DNA from: Tetracentron sinense
Lineage: Eukaryota; Streptophyta; Magnoliopsida; Trochodendrales; Trochodendraceae
NCBI GenBank assembly: GCA_015143295.1
Contig: CM026570.1
Coordinates: 6,224,047 to 6,288,046 of the forward strand
DNA: 64,000 nt
Reading direction: 5' to 3'
The position numbers were made by a program, and so were the translations under genes. Below, piece after piece: positions 44,863 through 55,075 of the stretch; position 1 is the first letter of the stretch; each line of letters starts with the position of its first letter. The notes under the pieces were generated by a model. The model made no database searches. It was given only the letters and a program-made list of their open reading frames with translations, and was not told where the DNA came from.

Positions 44863-45400
44863 TCATCGCTGAGTATCATTTGAAGGCTGAATAGTATCAA
44901 AGTTAGTCGACTGAAACGCAAACCGTGCCATTTTGTGCAGCTGCCTCCCAAGGCTCTCAATAAATTCTTTCATTCTCGACACTTGGCTTTGTAGAACATC
45001 AATCTCTGTCATAAGACAATCCTCGATAGCCATTAGGTGAGCATCGACATCCGTGACCACCCTCCTATAGTGCCCGACATTTGCAGTAGTGCGTGCTCCA
45101 TGGATCTGAGTAGGAGTGACACCAACCCGTACATACGAACATGCCCATGTCCATCTACACCCATGACCTTGGTGAAGGTTTCATCCCGGATAGTGATACT
45201 ATCACTGTCCTCAGGGCGCTGGCTCGCATTTTGCTCCATATGCGCCTGAAATTCATAGTAAACGATTCAAGTAATGAATTTATTAACAAAATAAAAAAAT
45301 AAACATATTGACATTCATAGTACAATAAGTACTTGGAGGTGTAAACATATCATTCTTTCCACCGATTCAGCATCCACGAAGGACCCATCCTCCATTGTGT
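44863..45400 (-). pseudogene. Relic of a Ptta/En/Spm plant transposase-associated gene (copy A)
   Basis: On the minus strand: MEDGSFVDAESVERM at about 45.36-45.40 kb, then ASQRPEDSD, ETFTKVMGVDGHGHVRMYGL (45.12-45.24 kb), and a coiled-coil-like tail TEIDVLQSQVSRMKEFIESL (44.95-45.02 kb). These are the C-terminal features of the transposase family 24 (TNPA-like) protein of plant CACTA elements. The pieces are in different frames, partly because of introns and partly decay. No DDE transposase (TNPD) was found. Confidence 0.6.
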
Positions 45401-45704
45401 ATAGGTGATCCAAAACATATGCATCTTATCGTGCTCCTATCCCTCTGGATACGAAGTTTGCTATCGTTGCAGAAAAAAATTGTATTAATAAAATTACATC
45501 TAATGAAGGTTCAAATTAATATCTCACAAGAAGCATTAAAGAATATACATCCTCAGCGCGATACCGGCCGTACGTACGGCTTCGATCCAACAGTGAGACA
45601 TTAGTAGCTTCTTCTTATTATGCTTTTTCCTCGCACTAATTTCCCATGTAGAGTAATGCATCTCATTAATATATATTGAATTTCCAAAAAATAATAGATT
45701 TACA

Positions 45705-47460
45705 TCTATCTATCTATACTAATACTATATGCTGGTTGGTTCCACGTGGCATATCTCATTGGCCTCTATTTTCTATTTTGATTCTTGTAACATATCTTCT
45801 AATTGATCCAACAAGAAAATGCCACATCACCCTTTTAATTATTGTTCTTCCTTCTTAATTAAGTGATAGGTTAATTGCTCATATTCACCCACTCATATTT
45901 TATTTTTTAAAATTACAATTAATTAAATTGCAACAATAAATATTTATTTGTTCTTCTAATTCTACTATTTAATTGTAACTAATTAAGTTGAAACATTTAA
46001 ATTATTAAAAATATGAAGTCTAAGGGTCTCTTCTTCCTTCCCTCCACATTCTCATTATTTAATTGCAATTTATTAAATTGTAACATCTACCAACCTCAAA
46101 TTTTTTTAACTCTTGGTCTACCTTTTTCCTAATCCCGTATAAATAGTAGATAAATCCACAAGACACTTTTCATTCTCAAACATGTAAGGATTTGACATGT
46201 TGTACATTTTAGTTAGTATGATTCAGCAGAGAGGTTTTTCCTAAACATTGGAGCATCTAGAGTGGAAATCTTAAGAAGTTTGTTTTCACGGCAGCTATTA
46301 GGAAGTTCTTAAGTCTGGGTGCATTATGACACGAGTGTATTTTTGGGTACTATATTTTGGATAGTTCTTAAGTCTGGGTGCATTATGACACGAGTGTATT
46401 TTTGGGAACTATATTTTGGATAATTCGATGCTATTGGAAGCTTTTTGGTTCTGACATTACTTATCTTTATACTTATGGGTCTCTACATGAAGCTTTGGCA
46501 GAGTATTAGTACATTTTATGCACTATTTTGGATCTTCTATTTTTCTCTTGCAGTAGCGATTTGAAATAGCGTAGATTATTCTTAATGAAATTAATGAGAT
46601 TCACGCTATCATTGATATGAGGAATAAAAAATGAAATTCAAATTATTCTTGATATTCATTGGTGTTAAAGTGTCAAGTGATTTCATCCAAAGTTCTTTAT
46701 CTCTCAATTAATTATAAAAAAAATTAACAATAATAAACGAAGGAAAGAAATCTTTTCTAAAATAATAGTCTACCCTAAATCTCTCCTTATATATAAATAA
46801 ATATAAATATATATAAATTATATTGATTTACTTAGGTTATAATTAATTATATTAACTCTCTAATTAATAAAAATACTCTATAAGAAATTGAGTTTCTTGA
46901 CATGGTATCTCTATTTGATTTTTATTTTGCATTTTGTTATATTCTGCAAATCAGTGGTAGTGTAAAAGTGAGTCCCACTAAAAAAAATTTAATTAGATGT
47001 TGTTTCGGGTTGAAGAATAGGAAGAGATTAACATTTTCTCTTTTACGTAAAATTTTCTTTATAACAACAAATTATTTATATAGAATTATTTAAAGAACTT
47101 ATTTATTTACAAGAAATATCATCATCTCTACAACTTTTAAATAATTTTGACACATTAAATTTTTAGATGAGATGAGATAATTTTTTTTTACAATGTTGCA
47201 AACTTACTTTTTGAAGTTATATAATAATAAAATAAAAAATTATATATAACAATAAAATTATGAATTTTTAAATGATTAAATTAGCTACTTTTGATATGAT
47301 ACATATAAAAACTCTCACAAGAGATGACTAAACTATCATCATTTTTCTTCTATCTTATTTTTATATTCTTTTCTTACTGTCTATTTTTAAATTTCTCATC
47401 ATATTTTTCGTTTATTCATTTTCTTTCAACACCCATTCATTTGCACGGGGTTTTTGCTAG
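45705..47460 (+). mobile_element. Non-autonomous Helitron, 1756 bp
   Basis: It starts TCTATCTATACTAATACTAT and ends TTGCACGGGGTTTTTGCTAG. It sits exactly between A and T: the left flank is TTACA and the right flank TATGCATATA, while copy B of the CACTA element has the uninterrupted TTTACATATGCATATA near 58.46 kb. TC at the 5' end, CTAG at the 3' end, insertion into AT without duplication: all Helitron hallmarks. No Rep/helicase gene is encoded. Confidence 0.88.
46303..46421. repeat. Tandem duplication, 59 bp x 2, inside the Helitron
   Basis: AGTTCTTAAGTCTGGGTGCA to ACTATATTTTGGAT occurs twice head to tail. Confidence 0.9.
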
Positions 47461-47677
47461 TATGCATATATAAAAGTGCATTATTTGAGCTTATCAATGA
47501 TGGCGTCGTTATTAATTCCATACATCCACTGTCTCGGATTTGAAATACTTAGCAATATCCCTCCACTGTTCTAAATCCACTCTGGGTCAGAGTAGCGGTA
47601 TTCCTTCGATAATGACATATCTGGTTTGAAATAGCTTTTCTTCAAGTAATGCCTCCAATCCTCCCAACAATGATCAA

Positions 47678-47851
47678 TTTTTCTTTTTGATAAATGTGGG
47701 TATCCTGGGTCTTTGACTCTGACTATATCCCACGTTCTGCACTAGTCACCCCCCAACTTGTGCAACCGATAGTGAGGGGAACCCAGGTATCGACCTCGAG
47801 ATCTCTGGGTTTACGGCCGGTCCGTTCGGCCAATAGGCTACACCCAGGGGT
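47678..47851 (-). mobile_element. tRNA-derived SINE (copy A)
   Basis: On the minus strand it has a box A-like region near GGCCGAACGG and a clear box B (GAGGTCGATACC), and it ends in an A-rich tail. The flanking duplication ACAATGATCAA is at 47667-47677 and 47852-47862. The same insertion is present in copy B, so it predates the A/B duplication. Confidence 0.75.
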
Positions 47852-47980
47852 ACAATGATCAAGTTTTTTAATCACCCATGTCTTAGTGATGTCGCTCTCA
47901 ATATCATTTAATAGAAGCTGAAATTTCCCTAAAGCATAATATGTACGCATGACAATTGTAAAGCATGACAATTGTTCTAA

Positions 47981-48150
47981 GGACTTTGCTACTGAGACCC
48001 CATTAGGGCCGAGACCACCGAGACCATGCTCGAAGAGCATGAGATTTCAGGTGGGGTCCATTTCACATGGTAGGCCCTACCTGAAATCCCATGCTCTTAG
48101 AGCATGGTCTTGGTGGTCTCGGCCCTAATGGGGTCTCAGAAGCTTTATCC
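47981..48150. mobile_element. MULE-type MITE, 170 bp, near-perfect hairpin
   Basis: The ends are GGACTTTGCTACTGAGACCC and the complement of GGGTCTCAGAAGCTTTATCC. The two halves pair along almost their whole length. The exact 9-bp duplication TTGTTCTAA lies at 47972-47980 and 48151-48159. Copy B has the empty site. Termini match the larger element at 25.04 kb. Confidence 0.88.
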
Positions 48151-49914
48151 TTGTTCTAATAGATTAATTAATAGAAAAAGAAAAGCCCATTAGAATCACA
48201 CATTTCATTTAATATTAAATCGTGAATCGGTTCAGAGCAAGCATGGAAAATAAAAGGGTCTTCACGTAGCCATAGACCTAAAGAAATGCAAGAAATTGAA
48301 CTTTGCAAACCTGTTTTTTTAACGACAGAGAAGTGAATTTATCAACAGTTTATTAATTCCAGAAAATTAGAGGAAAGAAAGTGAATTTTTACAAAAAAAA
48401 TTAAGGAAAATAAATGAGTATAAAAAGGAATTATCAATTTTTTATTGCTCAATAGGTGACTAAGTCTTTAATATAGACAGACAACCTGAGAAAGGTATCC
48501 ATATCCATAGACAAAGACTTCACAACAACTGAAAGCCCCACCATTAACCCTAGCTATTAAGATTCTTGACACCTCAAAATGAAAGTGATGGAAAGCAACA
48601 AGGAAAATCAAAGAGTAGGGGAATTGAGAGATTTTTTCCTTCAATATATTCAGTAACCTATCACAACTACAATCATGAACCACACGTTTAATATATTCAC
48701 TTACAAATCTATAAGAAAAAAAATTAAAACCTAGCTATTAGAGTTTTATAATGCTAATATTGCTAAAAATATAATGGCCTGGTTCCCAATTTAAACTCAC
48801 AAACTCAACTTGATAGCCCATGCCCCACGACCCTAATGAATTTTCAAGGAGGCTTCAAAGATAATCGCTTGCACTTTCTGGATATAGCTTTAGCCTCAAT
48901 TTCCATTTGTTTATTGTCTTAATATTGTTTTCGTTAACTCAAATTTCTTGAAAAAAGTCGTAATTAATACTACTATTTGCAAGCCAGTGTGATAAATAAA
49001 AACAGCTTGAGTCATTTTCCTGCCAACCATATGGGAAGAATACCATTTTGCATTGCCAAGCAGGTATTGACTAATTAATACTTCTGCCGCTCTCTGTAAA
49101 CATTTTTAGTGATGGTTTGACAACCGTCACTATAGTGTAAGACCGTTGGTGGCTAATAATGAAATCATTTTATTTATTAGAAATTACTAAAATGAGCTCT
49201 AGCCCTGGGATAATAGCGATGGCTGAATAACCGTTGTAATAATGGCATTGTAGCGACGGAATTTAAAACCGTCGATAGATTTCCGTCACTAAAAAATGAT
49301 TTTCTTTGTGTATGTACATGTATTGTGTATTTGTACATGTAGCGACTCTTCCATAGCTACTTTTTATAGTAGAGGTTTTTACCCCTAAAATCACTAAAAT
49401 ATAGATATGCAATTAACTTTCAACTTAAAAATCTAAAATCTCACTAAACATAATTTTCAAATAAGCACTTCTTTTTAGACTAGTGTTAACAAATGCCACC
49501 TTACTTTAACCGTTGGTAAAACGCCTTTTTCCATTACTACAACTATTACCAACGGTAGTCATTACCATTGTCATTCCATCGGTAGTCTAAGCATGGGTAA
49601 TAGTTATAGCGACGAAAATACATAACCATCGCAGTGTACTAACGGATTTATTTCGTCGCTATAGTGTGATTTTTTAGTTGGTAAAACTTCAATTAATAAT
49701 TACATTTCTAGATAAATAGCGACAGAAAGAGTTTTCTACGACAATTTATATCAAATCAGTGATGGTTATTTACTGTTGATAATAAGATTATATATACCAA
49801 AAAATTTACCATCTCTAATGAAAACTTATACTGACAGGTTAATGAACGTCACAATTAATGAAAGAAATGCCGACGGTAATAGCTACCGTCGCAATTGTTC
49901 AGTATAAAGCCAGT

Positions 49915-52900
49915 TTTAGGCCGCGAAATTTCCACGCCTGATCCTATTAGAGTGTATCAATTTTAGTATACTCACAACACACCCAAAGAAAAATTGATGT
50001 GGAGCATAGCTATTAGTATGCTTACCTTACACCGAGCAAATGAGTTATTGATGTAGGAATAATTCACCATGGTAGCAAGGTGTCTCCTTGCTGCCCCAAA
50101 TCAAATCCAAATCAAAGGGGTCTTCAATAGACCCCAACATGGCAGCAAGGAAGCACACTTGCTGTTCCAAATTGAAATTAAATCAAAGGGTTTTTTTAAT
50201 AGACCCCACTGTAGCAGCAAGGAAGCACCCTTACTGCCCCAAAGTAAAATGAAATAAGAGGGGTCATTAATAGACCCCACCATAGCAGCAAGGAAGCACC
50301 CTTGCTACCTCAAATTGAAATTAAATGAAAGAGATCTTTAATAGACCCCACTATGACAGCAAGGAAGCACCCTTGCTGCCCCAAATTGAAATCAAATCAA
50401 ACGGGGTCCTAACAGATCTCACTGTGGCATCAAGGAAGCACCCTTGCTGCCCCAAATTGAAATTAAAGAAATGGAGTCTTTAATATACCACACCATGGCA
50501 GCAGGGAAGCACCCTTGCTGCCCTAAAGTAAAATTAAACCAAAGGGGTCTTTAATAGACCCCACCATGGCAGCAAGGAAGTACCCTTGTTGCCCAAAATT
50601 GAAATTAAAACAATGACGTCTTTAATACACCCCACCGTGGCAGCAAGGAAGCACCCTTATTGCCCTAAAGTAAATGAAATCAAAGGGGTCTTTAATAGAC
50701 CCCACTATGGTAGCAAGGAAGCACCCTTACTGCCCCAAATTGAAATTAAATCAAACGGGGTCTTAATAGACCCCACCGTGGCAGCAAGGAAGCACCCTTA
50801 CTGGCCCAAAGTAAAATGAAATAAGAGGGTCATTAATAGACTCCACAATGGCAGCAAGGAAGCACCCTTGCTGCCCCAAATTGAAATTAAATGAAAGGGG
50901 TCTTTAATAGACCCCACCATGGTAGCAAGAAATCACCCTTGCTACCCCAAATTGAAATCAAATCAAACAGGGTCTTAATAGACCCTACCGTGGCAGCAAG
51001 GAATCACCCTTGTTGTCCCAAATTGAAATTAAAGCAATGAGGTCTTTAATAGACCCCATCATGGTAGTAAGAAAGCACTCTTGCTGTCCTAAAGTAAAAT
51101 AAAATCAAAGGGGTCTTTAATAGACCCCACCATGCCAGTAAGGAAGCACCTTTACTATCCCAAATTAAAATCAAATCAAACGGGGTCTTAATAGACCTCA
51201 CCGTGGCAGCAAGGAAACACCCTTACTGCTCCAAATTGAAATTAAAGCAATGAGGTTCTTAATAGATCCCACCGTGATAGCAAGGAAATACACTTGTTGC
51301 CCCAAAGTAAAGTGAAATCAAAGGAGTCTTTAATAGACCCCACCATGGCAGCAAGGAAGCACCCTTACTGCCCCAAATTGAAATCAAATCAAACGGGGTC
51401 TTAATAGACCCTACCGTGGCAGCAAGGAAAAACCGTTGTTGCCCCAAAGTAAAATGAAATAAGAGGGGTCATTAATAGACCCTACCATGACAGCAAGGAA
51501 GCACACTTGCTCCACTAAATTGAAATTAAATGAAAGAGGTTTTTAATAGACCCTACCATGGTAGCAAGGAAACACCCTTGCTGCCCCAAATTAAAATTTA
51601 ATCAAACGAGGTCTTAATAGACCCCACCGTGACAGCAAGGAAACATCCTTGCTGCCCCAAATCAAATCCAAACTAAATGGGTCTTTAATAGACCTCACCA
51701 TGGCAGCAAGGTGTCTCCTTGCTGCCCCAATTCAAATCCAAATCAAAGGGGTCATCAATAGACCCCACCATGACAGCAAGGAAGCTCCCTTGCTGCCCCA
51801 AATCAAATTCAAATTAAAGAGGTCTTTAATAGACCCCACCATGGTAGCAAGGTGTCCTCTTGCTGCCCCAATTCAAATCCAAATCAAAGGGGTCATCAAT
51901 AGACCCCACCATGACAGCAAGGAAGCTCCCTTGCTGCCCCAAATCAAAGTCAAATTAAAGAGGTCTTTAATAGACCCCACCATGGTAGTAAGGTGTCCTC
52001 TTGCTGCCCCAATTCAAATTCAAATCAAAGGGGTCATTAATAGACCCCACCATGGCAGCAAGAAGCTCCCTTGCTGTCTCAAATCAAATGCAAATCAAAT
52101 GAGTCATTAGGTGTCCCCTTGCTGCCCAAAATCAAATCTAAATCAAAGTGGTCATTAATAGACCCCACCATGGCAGCAAGGAGCTCCCTTGTTGCACCAA
52201 ATTCAAATTAAATTAAAAGAGTCTTTAATAGACACCACCATGACAGCAAGGAGCATCCTTGTTGCCCCAAATCCAAATGAAATTATAAGGGGTTGCCAGA
52301 TAACCCCACTTTGGCAGCAAGGATTATACATTGCCGCCTAAATCAAAGATGACTAGAGGCCATCTTCACTGCCATTTGGCAATCCAGTAGTGGGTATAAT
52401 ACCCACTACTTTCTCTCCACCCATGATTAGCTCTCCACCCATGATTAGCAATATGAGGGTGGGGAGTAACTCCCCACTCTCCCACTAATGGTACATGTGT
52501 CATCTCCACAAATAAGAGTATAGGAAGTGGTTATAAAACCACTCCCTCCAATAACTCTCACCAGATAGGAAAGTGGGAGTTATTCTCCAAATGGAAGGGA
52601 GAAGCACACTGACGGCAGTGACAAAAAGAAAGAAAGAGGGAAATGGGGGTTTGCCCACAACAGAGAGAGATCTCTATGAGATCTCTCTGGATTCTCCATC
52701 CTTCTTTTAGTGCGATCAAATTAATGGAAGCTCAGCCATTTGAAATCAGCCAACGAAGGAGAAAAAAAAAAATCTCAGAAAGGAAAGACCTCAAGCCAAA
52801 GCCAGAGGTCTAAAGATGGAAGTCACAAAAGGCTTCCCTCTTCACAAAAGAGAAGAACTCAAGCCAAAGCAAGAGTTCTAAGTTATGGAAGCAACAAGGT

Positions 52901-53180
52901 AGGCCAAAATGCCTACCCTCCTCTCTCCCTCTCTTCTCTTTTACTTTGAAAGTCCTCATTTGAGGCACCTGTAAAAGCCTAAATGGGGCATTAGGCACCC
53001 CCTTTTAAATGAAATGAAAGTTATGCTTTTCCCCATTTCTCTCTTCTTCTTAATCAGAGGTGGCTCCTTAAAAGAGCGTAATTAACGGTATGGGTTTACT
53101 CATGCCAGAAGGGAGTCCCCCACATAAAATGATAAACTTCATTAACGAAGGTTATTTGACAGCGAAGTTCAATCGCCTCA
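49915..53180 (+). mobile_element. 3.27-kb insertion in copy B containing a hairpin tandem array
   Basis: Copy A is uninterrupted here (GCAATTGTTCAATATACAGACAATAAAAAATTG). In B, after GCAATTGTTCAGTATAAAG, comes foreign sequence ending CAATCGCCTCACA. The right part has TATA-like GGTTATAAAACC (about 52.54 kb), C/T-rich leader-like sequence and an end in CA. An A-rich purine tract near 49.99 kb precedes TGATGTGGAGC. One reading is a truncated element ending in a long LTR with internal tandem repeats; this is unproven because the second LTR and a clear target duplication are missing. Confidence 0.5.
50068..52290. repeat. Tandem array, about 31 units of ~71 bp, two dyads per unit
   Basis: Typical unit: GGCAGCAAGGAAGCACCCTT, GCTGCCCC, AAATTGAAATTAAATCAAA, GGGGTCTTTAATAGACCCC, ACCAT. 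Two palindromic stems per unit are kept: GCAGCAAGG...CCTTGCTGC and GGGGTC...GACCCC. Changes between units often hit both arms (for example GGGGTC/GACCCC against GGGTC/GACCC). From about 51.7 kb a second variant (AAGGTGTCTCCTTGCTGCCC) alternates. Long frames through it are by-products of the repetition. Confidence 0.92.
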
Positions 53181-53504
53181 CAAATAAAAAAATTGTTGCT
53201 ATTGATCCTTGTTTTAGCATTAGGCATTTTACCATTGCTATATCAATATTTAAAAAAAAATCATAGCGACAAAACTAATCTGTCGCTGATGCCCTTTAAA
53301 AAAAAAATAAAAAATCAGTCTATAGCTGCTGTAACCTATTCTTAACCTGTCACATGTTTGCAGTATTCTACAATTAACAATAAAAATTCATATCACCATA
53401 AAATTTAACTACCAAATAAAATTTAATTTACAAATAATATTTGTCCACAAAGGGATATAAAAAAGACAAGTCTAGATAAACAAATAATAGCTACCAGACT
53501 ACCA

Positions 53505-53890
53505 CCAAGTCATCGCTGAGTATCATCTGGAGGCTGAACAGCATCAAAGTCAGTCGACTGAAATGCAAACTGCGCCATTGTGTGCAGCTACCTCCCAAGG
53601 CTCTCAATAAATTCGTCCATTCTCGACACTTGGCTTTGCAAAACTTCAATCTCTGTCATAAGACGATCCTCGATAGACATTGAGCGAGCATCGACATCCG
53701 TGAGACCACCCTCCTTTAGTGCCCGACATTTGCAGTGGCGCTTGCTCCATGGATCTGAGCAGGAGTGACACCAACCCGTACATACGAACATGCCCATGTC
53801 CGTCTACACCTAGGACCTTGGTGAAGGTCTCATTTTGGATAGTGCTACTATCAATGTCCTCAGGGCGCTGGCTCGCATTTTGCTCCATAT
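53505..53890 (-). pseudogene. Transposase-associated relic, copy B
   Basis: Minus strand: ASQRPEDIDSSTIQNETFTK, VLGVDGHGHVRMYGL and TEIEVLQSQVSRMDEFIESL, matching copy A at 44.95-45.24 kb. The upstream part of the gene continues beyond the Tat-like insertion at 58.06-58.33 kb. Broken and non-functional. Confidence 0.6.
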
Positions 53891-54140
53891 GCGCCTGAAA
53901 TTCATAGTAAACGATTCAAGTAAGGAATTTATTAACAAAATAAAAATTAACATATTGACATTTGCAACGGATAAAATTCGTAAAAAGGAGTAAAAAGAAG
54001 GGGTAAAATAGGGATTTCTCACCCTAGCAAATTCTAACAATTTAGCCGACATAAGCCCACTTGGGCTATGTGCTGGCTCACTTGAGTGTTGTCTGACCGG
54101 TGACTTTATCATGACTGCACAAGTCATGATGACTCAAAAT

Positions 54141-54148
54141 GCCTATAA
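54141..54148 (+). promoter_or_regulatory. LTR TATA box of the Tat-like element
   Basis: CTATAAAT in the left LTR, also present near 56.69 kb in the right LTR, followed by a leader with a long GAA/GAG run. Confidence 0.45.
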
Positions 54149-54499
54149 ATAAGCAAGAATCACCAGAGAGAAGGGATGGATGGTGCGAAAGGCAAGAGAG
54201 GAGAGAAAGGGCAGAAGAAGAAGAAGAAGAGGAAGAAGAAGAAGAAGAGGAAGAGGAAGATCTGAGAAGCTTGAGTCATTCACACCCCTACCCCGGAGTG
54301 CTGTGCAGGCGGCCGCTCACCTGATTCTCTCATCTTCCTTTGGTGTTCTCCGGCTACTTGATGCTCTTTATGGTCTCACGATCGATTATGGCCACCAGAT
54401 TCTCTCAAATAGGCCATGTCCGTCTGATGCTCTTCATGAATGGTCACACTGCCACTTGCACGGCCTTGCAGTTAATCATCTGATGAGTGCAATCACACT

Positions 54500-55075
54500 T
54501 GAACTTGTGCCTGACGCTGTGAATAGTGCCGAACCCGTTGTAGCGTTGTCTGCCATGAATGGTGCCGAATCTGTTGACGCGTTACCTGCTGTGAATAGTG
54601 CCGAATACGTTGTGCTGTGAAGTGCCGAATCATTGTGCTGTGAATGGTGCCGAATACGTTGTCACGTTGTGTTGAGTAGTGCTGAGCTCGTTGTCCGTTG
54701 TCTGATGTACAACGTACCCGTCGTGAGCTGTACAACGTACACGTTGTCTGCTGCACAACGTACCCGTTGTTTGATGCACAACGGATGCACAACGTATACG
54801 TTGCTAGAGCTACGTTGTCAGAGCTATGTTATCCGAGCTAGAGCTACGTTATCCGAGCTGCGTTGTCAGTGCCCTACCAGGGCTACGTTGTCTGTGCCTT
54901 ATCTGAGCTACGTTGTCGATGCCTTATCAGAGCTACGTTGTCTGTGCCTTATCCGAGCTGCGTGGTCAGAGCTACGTTGTCGGTGCCTTATCTGAGCTGC
55001 GTTGTCAGAGTTACGTCATCTGTGCCTTGTCCAAGCTACGTTATCAGAGCTACGTTGTCTGAGCCCTATTCTTTG
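54500..55075. repeat. TACGTTGTC-type repeat block in the left LTR
   Basis: A first section repeats AGTGCCGAATACGTTGTG, a second ACAACGTACCCGTTGT, and a third GAGCTACGTTGTCTGTGCCT with a period of about 22-23 bp. The shared core is ACGTTGT. The right LTR has the matching block at about 57.06-57.69 kb with extra units, which accounts for most of its 80-bp greater length. Confidence 0.85.

Larger units (their letters stand above)
44125..49380 (-). mobile_element. CACTA-like (En/Spm) element, copy A
   Basis: Aligns in direct order with copy B to its right. Subterminal sequence is rich in CGACGGAATTTAAAACCGTC-type and AACCGTTGGTAAAA motifs, as in plant CACTA elements. The minus strand keeps transposase-associated sequence (about 44.86-45.40 kb). 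Its right end (GATTTTCTTTGTGTA) is a decayed version of the copy B terminus. It contains a Helitron (45705-47460), a SINE (47678-47851) and a MULE MITE (47981-48150). The left terminus was not recognised as CACTA. Confidence 0.6.

Noticed and set aside
50069-52110. Reading frames up to 153 codons with repeated NRPHHDSKEAPLLPQ phrases
   Set aside because: These are the translated tandem array. The phrase changes frame from unit to unit, as expected for a non-coding repeat.
50068-52290. CRISPR-like array
   Set aside because: The host is a plant. The units have no constant repeat separated by unique spacers, and the whole unit is repeated.
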